From contig NZ_JAGHRO010000005.1 of NCBI RefSeq assembly GCF_017743735.1, forward strand, positions 186,001 through 250,000: 64,000 nt of DNA, given 5' to 3'. The translations under genes and the position numbers were made by a program. This document shows positions 1 through 9,579 of this stretch, piece after piece. Origin of the DNA: Shimia sp. R9_2. GTDB taxonomy: Bacteria; Pseudomonadota; Alphaproteobacteria; Rhodobacterales; Rhodobacteraceae. The notes beneath the pieces were generated by a model that was not told the origin of the DNA, ran no database searches, and worked only from the letters and a program-made list of their open reading frames with translations. How positions within the stretch are numbered: the first letter of the stretch is position 1; each line of letters opens with the position of its first letter.

Positions 1-102
1 CCGAATTTCTGTATTTTACCTGAGGTCTGCTTTGCAACTTCTTGAACATACCTCACTCTTTTTATGCGATGTTACCTCGACAACCACCAGTTAGGCTAAG
101 AT

Positions 103-528
103 GTGCTCAAGGTTTTCTTGTTAGTAGCTTTGTCTTCCATTGTCGCTGTGGCGTTGGCCATTTTAGGGCTATTGTCTTGGTCATCAGGCAATGCGTTCCG
201 AGGGGCGACTTTCAGCAAATATGAATGGGCGGCAAATGGGGAATGTGGAGCAAACTCCCTCGATAGCTGTATTCAGCAACGCCCGCGGTGCCCTCGTGGC
301 GCAATGGTTCAGGATCTGAGGCAAAGATTCCTGCGTAACCGCGAGACATCCAAATCCGAGGTTGCAGAATTAATCGGCAAGCAAGACGCCATCGTCGAGA
401 TTGGTGGCGAGCAATGCGAAGCTCACTATTTGGGTATGTGTAGCGCGATGTCTTTTGATGGTGACAGCCTGTATGTTTGCTACGATCAGAACAACACGTT
501 GGTTAGATCAGGCCTCTTTAGACACTGA
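103..528 (+). CDS. Hypothetical membrane-anchored or secreted Cys-containing protein
   Basis: I do not recognise this 141-residue protein. Residues about 3-25 form one hydrophobic segment (a membrane anchor or uncleaved signal), followed by a polar domain with six cysteines, several paired near residues 48-63 and 105-130, which would suit a periplasmic disulfide-bonded domain. The start is a GTG; no ATG in frame fits better and the ribosome site is weak. Codon use is visibly more AT-rich than in the genes to the right, which hints at acquisition by transfer. It is convergent with the ABC ATPase gene across a hairpin. Function unknown. Confidence 0.55.
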   Translation: MLKVFLLVALSSIVAVALAILGLLSWSSGNAFRGATFSKYEWAANGECGANSLDSCIQQRPRCPRGAMVQDLRQRFLRNRETSKSEVAELIGKQDAIVEIGGEQCEAHYLGMCSAMSFDGDSLYVCYDQNNTLVRSGLFRH

Positions 529-624
529 TAGGCTGATCCTCAACTCGGACCGTCATATATGGTGCGCCATTCGCAGTAAGATCTACATTTTCCCCATAAA
601 CCAAGCCAGTAAACTTCGATGCAC

Positions 625-655
625 AGAAAAACGCCCCGCTCAAAGAACGGGGCGT
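625..655 (-). terminator. Rho-independent terminator of the ABC ATPase transcript
   Basis: An 8-bp perfect stem (positions 631-638 with 648-655, ACGCCCCG/CGGGGCGT) is followed on the minus strand by a run of five T. It lies 24 nt beyond the stop codon of the ATPase gene and between two convergent genes. Confidence 0.85.
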
Positions 656-678
656 ATGTTTGTTTCTTGTTCTGTCAC

Positions 679-1733
<1,055 letters not shown>

Positions 1734-1737
<4 letters not shown>

Positions 1738-2528
1738 GTGGTCGCTACCTTTTGTTGTCTGGTTTCGGGGAAACGCCATGCCTGGGCTTCCCGGCCAATT
1801 TGAGCGGCGGTTTCCATCACGCGCGGCGCCCAGGTTTCAAGTTGATCAAGTGAGGTTCGGCTGGTCGGGCCAGTCACGGACAAAGCACCCAGCATGCGGC
1901 CGTTGGGTGTGAGAACTGGCGCTGCGATACAGACGATGCCGGGTTCATGTTCCTCCCGGTCAAAGCCGTAACCGCGCGCCCGGATGTTTTCGAGCTCGGC
2001 GCGCAAGTCTTCCCCTGTCACCAAGGTGGTGGGGGTGAAGCGGTGAAAGCTCTGTTGGGCGATGGCGGACGCCAAAGTGGCTTCATCCAGAAAGGCCATC
2101 ATCGCTTTGCCAACGCCGGTGCAGTAGGCGGGGCCAACCTTGCCAGCCTGAGAATACATTTCAACCGGGTCGCGCGCGTTTCGTTTGTCCACATAAAGCA
2201 CCTGCGAGGCGTCCAGCTGCGCGAGATGCACGGTTTCTCCGGTGGCTTGCGAGAGCGCATCCAGATGTGGGCGGGCGATGGGGGCAAGCGAGCTTTGTGT
2301 CCATGCGGCATGGGCGAGACGCACCAGGCGAATGCCCAGCGTGTAGGTTTGCCGTTCGCTGTCATAAGACAGCATGCCCTGATTGGTCAGGGTTTGCAGA
2401 AACCGATAGAGCGTGGCCTTCGGGAAGGCGCTTTGCTCCTGCAGCTCTCCAAAGCGCACAGGCCGCTCAAAGGCGGCCACTTGATCAAGCACATCCAGTG
2501 CTTTGCCGACTGTTCCGTCGCCTGCCAT
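1734..2528 (-). CDS. IclR-family transcriptional regulator, probable regulator of the galactoside operon
   Basis: A 264-residue protein with an N-terminal winged helix-turn-helix (about 8-65, including the ATLYRFLQTL recognition region) and a C-terminal effector-binding domain, the classic IclR layout. IclR proteins are dimeric repressors or activators of catabolic genes that respond to pathway metabolites. It is transcribed divergently from the galactoside operon and translationally coupled to the ABC ATPase, so control of that operon is a strong inference. The 150-bp divergent region carries two palindromes suited to a dimer. The effector cannot be read from the sequence; galactonate or a 2-keto-3-deoxy intermediate would be plausible. 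Confidence 0.9.
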
Positions 2529-2550
2529 GACGCTTCTATGCTCCTCCGCT

Positions 2551-2570
2551 TTCCTGCGGATCCGCAGGAA
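2551..2570. promoter_or_regulatory. Perfect 20-bp palindrome in the divergent iclR/galactoside control region
   Basis: TTCCTGCGGATCCGCAGGAA is a perfect 20-bp palindrome. It lies 23 nt upstream of the iclR start codon and just upstream of the -35 hexamer predicted for the rightward operon, a position from which a bound dimer could act on both promoters. Confidence 0.55.
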
Positions 2571-2574
2571 TCTG

Positions 2575-2603
2575 TTGACAACCTAGCTCGAACAGGGTGT
2601 AGT
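2575..2603 (+). promoter_or_regulatory. Predicted sigma-70 type promoter of the galactoside operon
   Basis: A consensus -35 hexamer TTGACA (2575-2580) is followed after 17 nt by TGTAGT (2598-2603), a 4/6 match to the -10 consensus. Transcription would begin near 2610, leaving a leader of about 67 nt before the binding protein gene. Confidence 0.5.
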
Positions 2604-2610
2604 TTTCAAT

Positions 2611-2651
2611 ATGTAAAACGAGGTTTCAAATAATGGAACCAAAACTTACAT
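2611..2651. promoter_or_regulatory. 41-bp imperfect dyad, operator candidate for the IclR regulator
   Basis: ATGTAA (2611-2616) and TTACAT (2646-2651) flank a second dyad GGTT-C / G-AACC (2622-2640); both share one centre at position 2631. It covers the predicted transcription start and leader, so occupancy could block the operon. Confidence 0.45.
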
Positions 2652-2676
2652 AATTTTGGAGCACAGGGAGGACACA

Positions 2677-3933
2677 ATGCTTTCCAAAATGAAAACCACT
2701 GCAGCCGCGGCCGCGGTTGCTTCGGCGTTTGCTGTACCGGCTTCCGCGGAGCTGAGCGGCGATCTGACCATTTTCCTGGATACGTCAAACCCAGCGCCGC
2801 GCGCGACAATGGAAGCGATGATTGCGCGTTTCGGTGAGAAGCACCCGGACCTGAACATCGAAACCACTGTGATCGATCGCGAAGCCTATAAGACCCAGAT
2901 CCGCAACTTCCTGACCGCAAATGCGCCGGACGTTGCCACCTGGTATGCCGCCAACCGTATGCGCCCCTACGTAGAAGCGGGCCTGTTTGAAGATGTATCC
3001 GATCTGTATGCAGAGCCAGCCATCGCAGAAGGTCTGGCTTCCACCAAAGGCGCTCTGACCATTGACGACAAGCAGTGGGGCGTGGCCTACACCTACTATC
3101 AGTGGGGTGTTTACTACCGCAAAGACATCTTTGCCGAGCTGGGCCTGTCTGAGCCAACCACCTGGGATGAAGAGAAAGCCAACTGCGCCAAGATCGTCGA
3201 CTCTGGCCGTGCCTGCTACACCATCGGCACCAAGTACCTGTGGACCGCTGGCGGCTGGTTTGACTATCTGAACATGCGCACCAACGGCTTTGATTTCCAC
3301 ATGGATCTGGCGGCTGGCAACGTGTCTTGGGAAGACGAGCGCGTGAAGCAGACTTTCATGAACTGGAAAGAGCTGATCGATATGGGCGGCTTTATTGCTG
3401 ACCACCAGACCTACAGCTGGCAGGAAGCGCTGCCGTTCATGGTGAATGGTGAAGCAGCGGCCTATCTGATGGGCAACTTCGCTGTGGCTCCGCTGCGCGA
3501 AGCAGGTCTGTCTGATGACCAGCTGGACTTCTATCAGTTTGTGAAGATCAACCCGGACGTTGCACTCTCTGAAGATGCACCAACCGACACCTTCCACATC
3601 CCTGCAAACGCGAAGAACAAAGAAGCGGCACGTGAGTTCCTGCGCTTTGCCACCTCGCCAGAAGAGCAGACCATCATCAACAACGGCAAGAACCTGGGTC
3701 AGCTGCCTGTGAACGCTGCCTCCTCCGTGGATGATGACAAGTTCCTGCAGCAGGGATTTGAGATGCTGTCCACCAACTCCACCGGTGGTGTGGCGCAGTT
3801 CTGGGACCGTGATGCCCCAGCAGAGATGGCCAAAGTCTCCATGGAAGGTTTCCAGGAGTTCATGGTGAAGCCAGATCAGCTGGACAAGATCCTGGCCAAG
3901 CTCGAGCGCGCACGCGGTCGTATCTACAAATAA
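2677..3933 (+). CDS. Extracellular solute-binding protein, sugar ABC transporter (family 1)
   Basis: Periplasmic receptor of the galactoside importer. The 418-residue product starts with a Sec signal peptide (positive MLSKMK, Ala-rich core, likely cleavage after ASA near residue 24) followed by a MalE-like two-lobe binding domain. ATG 2677 is preceded by AGGGAGG at 2665-2671; a TTG in frame at 2656 is less likely. As first gene of the operon it is separated from the permease genes by a strong hairpin, as often seen where the receptor must be made in excess. Neighbouring alpha- and beta-galactosidases point to galactosides; the exact ligand is unknown. Confidence 0.93.
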   Translation: MLSKMKTTAAAAAVASAFAVPASAELSGDLTIFLDTSNPAPRATMEAMIARFGEKHPDLNIETTVIDREAYKTQIRNFLTANAPDVATWYAANRMRPYVEAGLFEDVSDLYAEPAIAEGLASTKGALTIDDKQWGVAYTYYQWGVYYRKDIFAELGLSEPTTWDEEKANCAKIVDSGRACYTIGTKYLWTAGGWFDYLNMRTNGFDFHMDLAAGNVSWEDERVKQTFMNWKELIDMGGFIADHQTYSWQEALPFMVNGEAAAYLMGNFAVAPLREAGLSDDQLDFYQFVKINPDVALSEDAPTDTFHIPANAKNKEAAREFLRFATSPEEQTIINNGKNLGQLPVNAASSVDDDKFLQQGFEMLSTNSTGGVAQFWDRDAPAEMAKVSMEGFQEFMVKPDQLDKILAKLERARGRIYK

Positions 3934-3982
3934 AAGCAAGGCGTTGGCTCGGCCGTCTGGCCAGTTGACCGCCGTTTGACAC

Positions 3983-4009
3983 GAGAGGCGGGGGAATTCT
4001 CCGCCTCTC
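3983..4009 (+). other. Intra-operon mRNA hairpin between binding protein and permease genes
   Basis: GAGAGGCGG (3983-3991) pairs perfectly with CCGCCTCTC (4001-4009). No T-tract follows, so it is not a complete terminator. Its likely role is to protect the 3' end of the binding protein message or to reduce downstream transcription. Confidence 0.6.
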
Positions 4010-4033
4010 AGCCCTCAAACCCCGGGTTATGTT

Positions 4034-4960
4034 ATGACCGTTTCTTCTGAAATTCCTGAAACCGAAAGCTGGTTCCACCGCAATCAACAGCGCATCGCGC
4101 CCTGGGTTTTCCTGGCGCCGGGCATCCTGTTTTTCGCGGTCTATGTGATCGCGCCGGTGTTCCAATCTTTCAACCTGTCGCTCTATGAGTGGGACGGGTT
4201 GGGCGAAAAGACCTACGTGGGCTTTCGCAACTATGAAGACCTTTATTGGGAGTATGTGGATCGAGACGCCTTCTTTGTGTCGTTGAAAAACAACGTGCTG
4301 TGGCTGTTTCTCTACCTGCTTGCCATTCCTGCTGGCCTGTTCATTGCGCTGTTCCTGAACCAGACCGTCGCGGGCATCCGTATCTACAAGTCGCTGTTCT
4401 TCTTCCCATTCGTGATCAGTCAGGTGGTGGTTGGTCTGGTGTTCAGCTGGTTTTACGATCCGAACTTCGGCCTGCTGAACACGATGCTGGGCTGGGTCGG
4501 CATGGGGCCGATCAATGTGCTGGGGAACGAAGCCCTTGTGACCTACGGCATCGTCGCTGCGGGCCTTTGGCCGCAGACGGCCTATTGCATGATCCTTTAC
4601 CTCACCGGCCTGAACGCGGTGGATCCGGAGCAGATCGAAGCCGGTCGTCTGGATGGGGCGAAGGGCTGGAAAATGCTCTGGCACATCATCCTGCCGCAGC
4701 TGCGCCCGGCGACCTTCATTGCCTTTGTGGTGACGATCATCGGCGCGCTGCGCTCCTTTGACCTGATCTCCATCATGACACAGGGCGGCCCGTTTGGCAG
4801 CTCGCGTGTGCTGGCCTATTACATGTTTGAAGTGGCGCTGTCGGAATACGGTTTCCGCATGGGCTACGGCGCGGCGATTGCCGTGGTGCTGTTCCTGATC
4901 ATGCTCTGCTTTATCACCTACTTCCTGTGGTCGATGTACCGCGAAGAGAAGGGGCACTGA
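4034..4960 (+). CDS. Sugar ABC transporter permease (MalF/UgpA type)
   Basis: One of two inner-membrane subunits of the importer. The 308-residue sequence has six predicted helices (first near 25-45) and, in its C-terminal half, the cytoplasmic EAA loop (EQIEAGRLDGAKGW) that docks on the ATPase. It is followed after a single base by the second permease gene, indicating co-translation. The hydrophobic N-terminus is preceded by a short polar tail, normal for MalF-type subunits. Specificity is inferred from the downstream glycosidases. Confidence 0.93.
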   Translation: MTVSSEIPETESWFHRNQQRIAPWVFLAPGILFFAVYVIAPVFQSFNLSLYEWDGLGEKTYVGFRNYEDLYWEYVDRDAFFVSLKNNVLWLFLYLLAIPAGLFIALFLNQTVAGIRIYKSLFFFPFVISQVVVGLVFSWFYDPNFGLLNTMLGWVGMGPINVLGNEALVTYGIVAAGLWPQTAYCMILYLTGLNAVDPEQIEAGRLDGAKGWKMLWHIILPQLRPATFIAFVVTIIGALRSFDLISIMTQGGPFGSSRVLAYYMFEVALSEYGFRMGYGAAIAVVLFLIMLCFITYFLWSMYREEKGH

Positions 4961-4961
4961 G

Positions 4962-5810
4962 ATGTTTCCACAACCGATTAAAAAACAGCCTCAGGCCGCG
5001 CAGCTCGCCTATAAGACCATGTTGCCGATTGCGCTGCTGCTCTGGCTCGCGCCTCTGCTGGCTGTCGCTCTGTTCTCCATCAAGCCGGATGCGGATTTCA
5101 CCTCCGGCAACTATTGGGGGCTGCCGTCAAGCTTTGAGGGGGCGGCGAACTATGGGCGGGTCTTCTTTGACTCCGACATGCCGCGTTATCTGCTGAACTC
5201 CTTCATGATCACCATTCCAACGGTGATCGGGGCGGTGGCGCTCAGCTCGATGACGGGTTTTGCACTAGGGATTTACAAGTTCCGTGCCAACCTCTGGATC
5301 TTCTTTATGTTTGTGGCCGGAAACTTCGTGCCGTTCCAGATCCTGATGGTGCCGGTGCGTGACCTGACGCTGGACATGGGGCTTTACAACACCAAGACGG
5401 GTCTTGTGCTGTTCCATGTGGCCTTCCAGACCGGGTTCTGTACGCTGTTCATGCGCAACTTCATCCGTGCTCTGCCGTTTGAGCTGATTGAAGCGGCGCG
5501 GGTGGAAGGTGTGAGCGAATGGCGCATCTTCTGGTATGTGGTGTTGCCCCTGATGAAGCCCGCGCTGGCGGCGCTTTCGGTGCTGATCTTCACCTTCATC
5601 TGGAACGACTATTTCTGGGCGGTGGTGCTGACCCAAGGGGCGGAGAGTCAGCCTGTGACCGCTGGGATCACCTCGTTTAACGCGCAGTATCGTGCGGCTT
5701 ATCACCTGATGAGCGCGGGCTCGATTGTGGCGGCGCTGCCCCCTGTGGCGATGTTCTTCCTGATGCAACGGCACTTCATTGCCGGTCTCACTTTGGGAGC
5801 TGTGAAGTGA
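4962..5810 (+). CDS. Sugar ABC transporter permease (MalG/UgpE type)
   Basis: Second inner-membrane subunit, 282 residues, with six predicted helices and the EAA loop (FELIEAARVEGVSEW) about 90 residues from the C-terminus. It starts 1 nt after the first permease gene and its stop overlaps the GTG start of the alpha-galactosidase gene by 4 nt (GTGA). Together with the receptor and the divergent ATPase it completes a CUT1-type importer, a class that typically carries oligosaccharides and glycosides. Confidence 0.93.
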   Translation: MFPQPIKKQPQAAQLAYKTMLPIALLLWLAPLLAVALFSIKPDADFTSGNYWGLPSSFEGAANYGRVFFDSDMPRYLLNSFMITIPTVIGAVALSSMTGFALGIYKFRANLWIFFMFVAGNFVPFQILMVPVRDLTLDMGLYNTKTGLVLFHVAFQTGFCTLFMRNFIRALPFELIEAARVEGVSEWRIFWYVVLPLMKPALAALSVLIFTFIWNDYFWAVVLTQGAESQPVTAGITSFNAQYRAAYHLMSAGSIVAALPPVAMFFLMQRHFIAGLTLGAVK

Positions 5811-7873
5811 CGCAAGCTTTGCAAACCTGGCGCATCGAGGCGCCGGGGCAGACCTTGGTGCTTGGTTCAGACGGGGGCGTGCCCGGCGCGCTCTACTGGG
5901 GCGCTCCGTTGCCTGCGGGGGACGATTTGCGCGCGCTTGCAGCCGTGACCGCGCGTGACGTGACCGGGGGCATGATCGATGCACTGCCCGCCCTGTCGCT
6001 ATGTCCGGAAGCGGGCAACAGCTTTCAGGGGCAGGCGGGGCTGGTGGTCTACCGCGATGGGCAGGCGCTTTACCCACGCTTTAAGCTGATTGAGACCGAC
6101 GGCGCGCGCTTTGTGTGCGAGGACACGGAAGCCGGACTGACGCTGACCTTCACCTTTGCCGTTGAGGGCGGTGTGATTGCCGCGACAACCACGCTGACCT
6201 CCAATGCGGAGATCACCGTGCACCATCTGGCCGCGCCGGTGTTGCCGGGACCGCAGATGGGGGCGGAGATTTTGCAATTCTCGGGCCGCTGGGTTGGGGA
6301 GTTTCAGATGGAACGCAGCCCCTGGCGCGCGGGCATTCTGATGCGGGAGGCGCGCACGGGCCGGTCCGGCCATGAGCATCCACCGCTGGCCTATTTCCCG
6401 GAGCAAGGCGCAAGCAACACGCAAGGCCAGGTCTTTGCCATGCATTACGGCTGGTCCGGTGGACATGTGATGTATGCCGAAGAGCTGCCGGATGGGCGGC
6501 GTCAGATCCAGTGGGGCCATGCCACTGGCACGCGCCGGGCAGGGACGCGGTTTGAGACCGGAAAGCTCTATCTCTCGGTTTCCGACGCGGGGTTGAATGG
6601 CTGCGCGGTGGCGTTTCAGCGTCATCTGCGGGAGCATGTCGTCACCTGGCCGCATCCGGAGCGTCCGCGACCGGTGCACTACAATTGCTGGGAAGCGATC
6701 TACTTTGACCATGACTTTGAGGAACTCAAGGCGATTGCCGATCGGGCGGCGGCGCTGGGCGCGGAGCGCTTCGTGCTGGATGATGGCTGGTTCGGGAAAC
6801 GCGATGACGACACCTCCAGCCTTGGGGATTGGGACATTGATCCACGTAAGTGGCCGGACGGGCTGAGCCCGCTGATTGATCATGTGGCGTCGCTTGGGAT
6901 GGTCTTTGGCCTGTGGTTTGAGCCGGAGATGGTCAACCTCGACAGTGATCTGGCACGGGCCCATCCGGAGTGGATTCTGGGGCCCGTGGATCAGATCGAA
7001 GGGCGTCAGCAGCGGGTGCTGGATATGGCCAACCCTGAGGTGCGTGATTATCTTTACGGCAAGATCAGCGCGATTCTGGAAAGCCACGACATTGATTATA
7101 TCAAGTGGGATCACAACCGCTTGCTGCCTGTGGCCGATGCGGCGCAGGCGGAGGGCGTTTATGCGCTGATAGGCGCGCTGCGCGCTGCTTTCCCCAAGGT
7201 GGAGATTGAGAGCTGCGCCTCTGGTGGGGGGCGGATCGATGCGGGGATTTTGCGCCATACGCAGCGGGTTTGGCTGAGTGACAGCAATGACGCGCTGGAG
7301 CGTTTGCGCATTCAGCATGATGCGGCGCTGATGCTGCCTGCGGCGATCACAGGCAGCCATGTTGGGCCGCGCCATTGCCATACCTCCGGGCGGGTGCATG
7401 ACATCCACTTCCGCGTCTGGGTGGCGGCGCAGCGGCACATGGGGTTCGAAATGGATCCCCGCGAGCTGACAAAGGAAGAAGGCGAGGTGCTGACCCGTGT
7501 CACCACTTGGTGGAAGGCCAATCGGGACTGGCGTATGTCGGCGGACATCCTTCGGCTGGATGCGGCAGACACCAGTGTGATTGCAGAGCAGCAATTGGCG
7601 CAGGACAAGACGCGCTTTGTGGTTTTTGCCGGTAAGGGGGACACCGGGACGCAGATCATGCCGCGCCCTCTGAGGCTCACGGGGTTAGAGCCGGATGCGC
7701 TCTATGACATTGATCTGATCAACCGCGATGAGGCACATCATTTGTCCCGTCGCGAGATGCCGATAAAAGACGGGCCGCTCACGGTGAGTGGCCAGCTATT
7801 GATGCAACACGGACTCATCCTGCCGTGGTCCTTCCCGGACCGGATGTGGGTGATTGAAGGAAAACGAGTATGA
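5807..7873 (+). CDS. Alpha-galactosidase, glycoside hydrolase family 36
   Basis: Hydrolyses terminal alpha-galactosyl residues by a retaining mechanism. The 688-residue protein has an N-terminal beta-domain and a (beta/alpha)8 barrel. The nucleophile is Asp435 in KWDHNR and the acid/base Asp492 in WLSDSND; the GH36 motif CASGGGRID lies between them. There is no signal peptide, so substrates are cleaved in the cytoplasm after import. The start is GTG, overlapping the permease stop (GTGA), and its own stop overlaps the dehydratase ATG. Possible substrates are melibiose/raffinose sugars or the red-algal osmolyte floridoside; sequence alone does not decide. Confidence 0.95.
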   Translation: MTQALQTWRIEAPGQTLVLGSDGGVPGALYWGAPLPAGDDLRALAAVTARDVTGGMIDALPALSLCPEAGNSFQGQAGLVVYRDGQALYPRFKLIETDGARFVCEDTEAGLTLTFTFAVEGGVIAATTTLTSNAEITVHHLAAPVLPGPQMGAEILQFSGRWVGEFQMERSPWRAGILMREARTGRSGHEHPPLAYFPEQGASNTQGQVFAMHYGWSGGHVMYAEELPDGRRQIQWGHATGTRRAGTRFETGKLYLSVSDAGLNGCAVAFQRHLREHVVTWPHPERPRPVHYNCWEAIYFDHDFEELKAIADRAAALGAERFVLDDGWFGKRDDDTSSLGDWDIDPRKWPDGLSPLIDHVASLGMVFGLWFEPEMVNLDSDLARAHPEWILGPVDQIEGRQQRVLDMANPEVRDYLYGKISAILESHDIDYIKWDHNRLLPVADAAQAEGVYALIGALRAAFPKVEIESCASGGGRIDAGILRHTQRVWLSDSNDALERLRIQHDAALMLPAAITGSHVGPRHCHTSGRVHDIHFRVWVAAQRHMGFEMDPRELTKEEGEVLTRVTTWWKANRDWRMSADILRLDAADTSVIAEQQLAQDKTRFVVFAGKGDTGTQIMPRPLRLTGLEPDALYDIDLINRDEAHHLSRREMPIKDGPLTVSGQLLMQHGLILPWSFPDRMWVIEGKRV

Positions 7874-9579
7874 CCAAGAAACGCCGCTCCCAGCATTGGT
7901 ATGGCAAGCTGGACAAAGACGGGTTCATTCACCGCAGCTGGATGAAAAACCAAGGCTTTCCGGATCACGCTTTTGACGGGCGCCCGATCATCGGGATCTG
8001 CAACACCTGGTCGGAGCTGACCCCCTGTAACTCCGGTCTGCGCACGCTGGCCGAAGGCGTGAAGCGCGGGGTCTGGGAGGCGGGTGGCTTCCCTGTGGAG
8101 TTTCCGGTGATGTCGCTTGGCGAAACCCAGATGAAGCCGACCGCGATGCTGTTTCGCAATCTGCTGGCGATGGATGTCGAAGAAAGCATCCGCGCCTATG
8201 GCATTGACGGTGTTGTGTTGCTGGGCGGCTGTGACAAGACCACGCCGGGGCAGCTTATGGGCGCGGCGTCGGTGGACCTGCCGACCATCGTTGTGAGCTC
8301 CGGCCCGATGCTGAACGGCAAGTTCAAAGGCAAGGACATTGGCTCTGGCACCGATGTCTGGAAGTTCTCCGAGGAGGTCCGCGCGGGCGAGATGACCCTG
8401 CAGGATTTCATGAACGCGGAAAGCGGCATGAGCCGCAGCGCGGGCGTATGTATGACCATGGGTACGGCCTCCACCATGGCGTCGCTTGTGGAAGCGATGG
8501 GCATGGCGCTGCCGACCAATGCGGCACTGCCTGCAGTGGATGCGCGCCGGATGGCGCTGGCGCATCTGACTGGCAAACGCATTGTGGAAATGGTGGATGA
8601 GGATCTGAAGCCTTCTGACATCCTCACCAAAGAAGCGTTTGAAAACGCCATTCTGGCCAATGCGGCAGTGGGGGGTTCCACCAACGCTGTGGTGCATTTG
8701 CTGGCGCTTGCGGGCCGTGTGGGTGTGGATCTGACGCTGAAAGATTTTGAGATCGGCTCTGAGATCCCGCTGCTGGTCAACTGTATGCCGTCGGGCAAAT
8801 ACCTGATGGAAGACTTCTGCTACGCCGGCGGTGTGCCTGCTGTGCTGAGCCAGCTGAAAGATCACGTGCGTCCGGCCAACACTGTGCTGGGCAAAGATAT
8901 CGCGACCTATCACGAGGGGGCTGAGATCTATAATGACGACGTGATCCGACCGCTCGACAATCCGGTCAAACCTGCCGCCGGTCTGCGCGTGCTGCGGGGC
9001 AATCTTGCGCCCAACGGGGCGATTGTGAAGCCTTCCGCGGCTACGGATGCGCTTTTGGAACATGAGGGCGAGGCCTTTGTGTTTGAAAATATCGAAGATC
9101 TGAAAGCCAATATTGATCGGGATGATCTGCCGGTGACGCCAGAGACCATTCTGGTGCTGAAAGGCTGTGGCCCGAAGGGCTATCCGGGGATGCCGGAGGT
9201 GGGCAATATGCCGATCCCGGCCAAGCTGGTGAAAGAGGGCGTGCGCGACATGATCCGTGTGTCCGATGCGCGCATGTCGGGCACGGCCTTTGGCACGGTG
9301 ATCCTGCACGTCAGCCCGGAAGCACAGGCCGGGGGCACGCTGGCGCTGGTGAAAACCGGTGACCGCATCAAAGTGTCAGCGCAAAACGGTGTGCTGGAGC
9401 TGCTGGTGGATGAAGCAGAGCTTGAGGCGCGCCGTGCCGACTGGCAGCCCGATCCAGAGCATTATACACGCGGCTACGCAAAACTTTATTACGACCACGT
9501 GCTGCAGGCCGACAAAGGTGCAGATCTCGACTTCCTCGTCGGCAAGGATACACGTTTGGTCACACGGGAGAGCCACTGA
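7870..9579 (+). CDS. IlvD/Edd-family sugar acid dehydratase, probable galactonate (or arabinonate) dehydratase
   Basis: Predicted to dehydrate D-galactonate to 2-keto-3-deoxy-D-galactonate. The 569-residue sequence belongs to the IlvD/Edd family and most resembles L-arabinonate/pentonate dehydratases. Cys53, Cys121 and Cys194 are spaced like the three ligands of the [2Fe-2S] cluster in that subgroup, and the GGCDKTTPGQ motif is intact. Because dgoK and dgoA follow immediately, galactonate is the likely in vivo substrate, although these enzymes often also take L-arabinonate and D-fuconate. It replaces the enolase-type DgoD of enteric bacteria. Overlaps of 4 nt before it and 1 nt after it indicate translational coupling. 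Confidence 0.9.
   Translation: MTKKRRSQHWYGKLDKDGFIHRSWMKNQGFPDHAFDGRPIIGICNTWSELTPCNSGLRTLAEGVKRGVWEAGGFPVEFPVMSLGETQMKPTAMLFRNLLAMDVEESIRAYGIDGVVLLGGCDKTTPGQLMGAASVDLPTIVVSSGPMLNGKFKGKDIGSGTDVWKFSEEVRAGEMTLQDFMNAESGMSRSAGVCMTMGTASTMASLVEAMGMALPTNAALPAVDARRMALAHLTGKRIVEMVDEDLKPSDILTKEAFENAILANAAVGGSTNAVVHLLALAGRVGVDLTLKDFEIGSEIPLLVNCMPSGKYLMEDFCYAGGVPAVLSQLKDHVRPANTVLGKDIATYHEGAEIYNDDVIRPLDNPVKPAAGLRVLRGNLAPNGAIVKPSAATDALLEHEGEAFVFENIEDLKANIDRDDLPVTPETILVLKGCGPKGYPGMPEVGNMPIPAKLVKEGVRDMIRVSDARMSGTAFGTVILHVSPEAQAGGTLALVKTGDRIKVSAQNGVLELLVDEAELEARRADWQPDPEHYTRGYAKLYYDHVLQADKGADLDFLVGKDTRLVTRESH

Noticed and set aside
42-224. A 60-codon frame at the left edge
   Set aside because: It overlaps the better-supported 103-528 frame and has no ribosome site or domain.
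2785-3939. A 384-codon open frame antisense to the binding protein gene
   Set aside because: It mirrors the real gene in a GC-rich sequence, has no ribosome site and gives a low-complexity His/Val-rich product.
5999-7594. A 531-codon open frame antisense to the alpha-galactosidase gene
   Set aside because: GH36 motifs and coupling show the plus-strand gene is real; the antisense product is Arg/Pro/His-rich without motifs.
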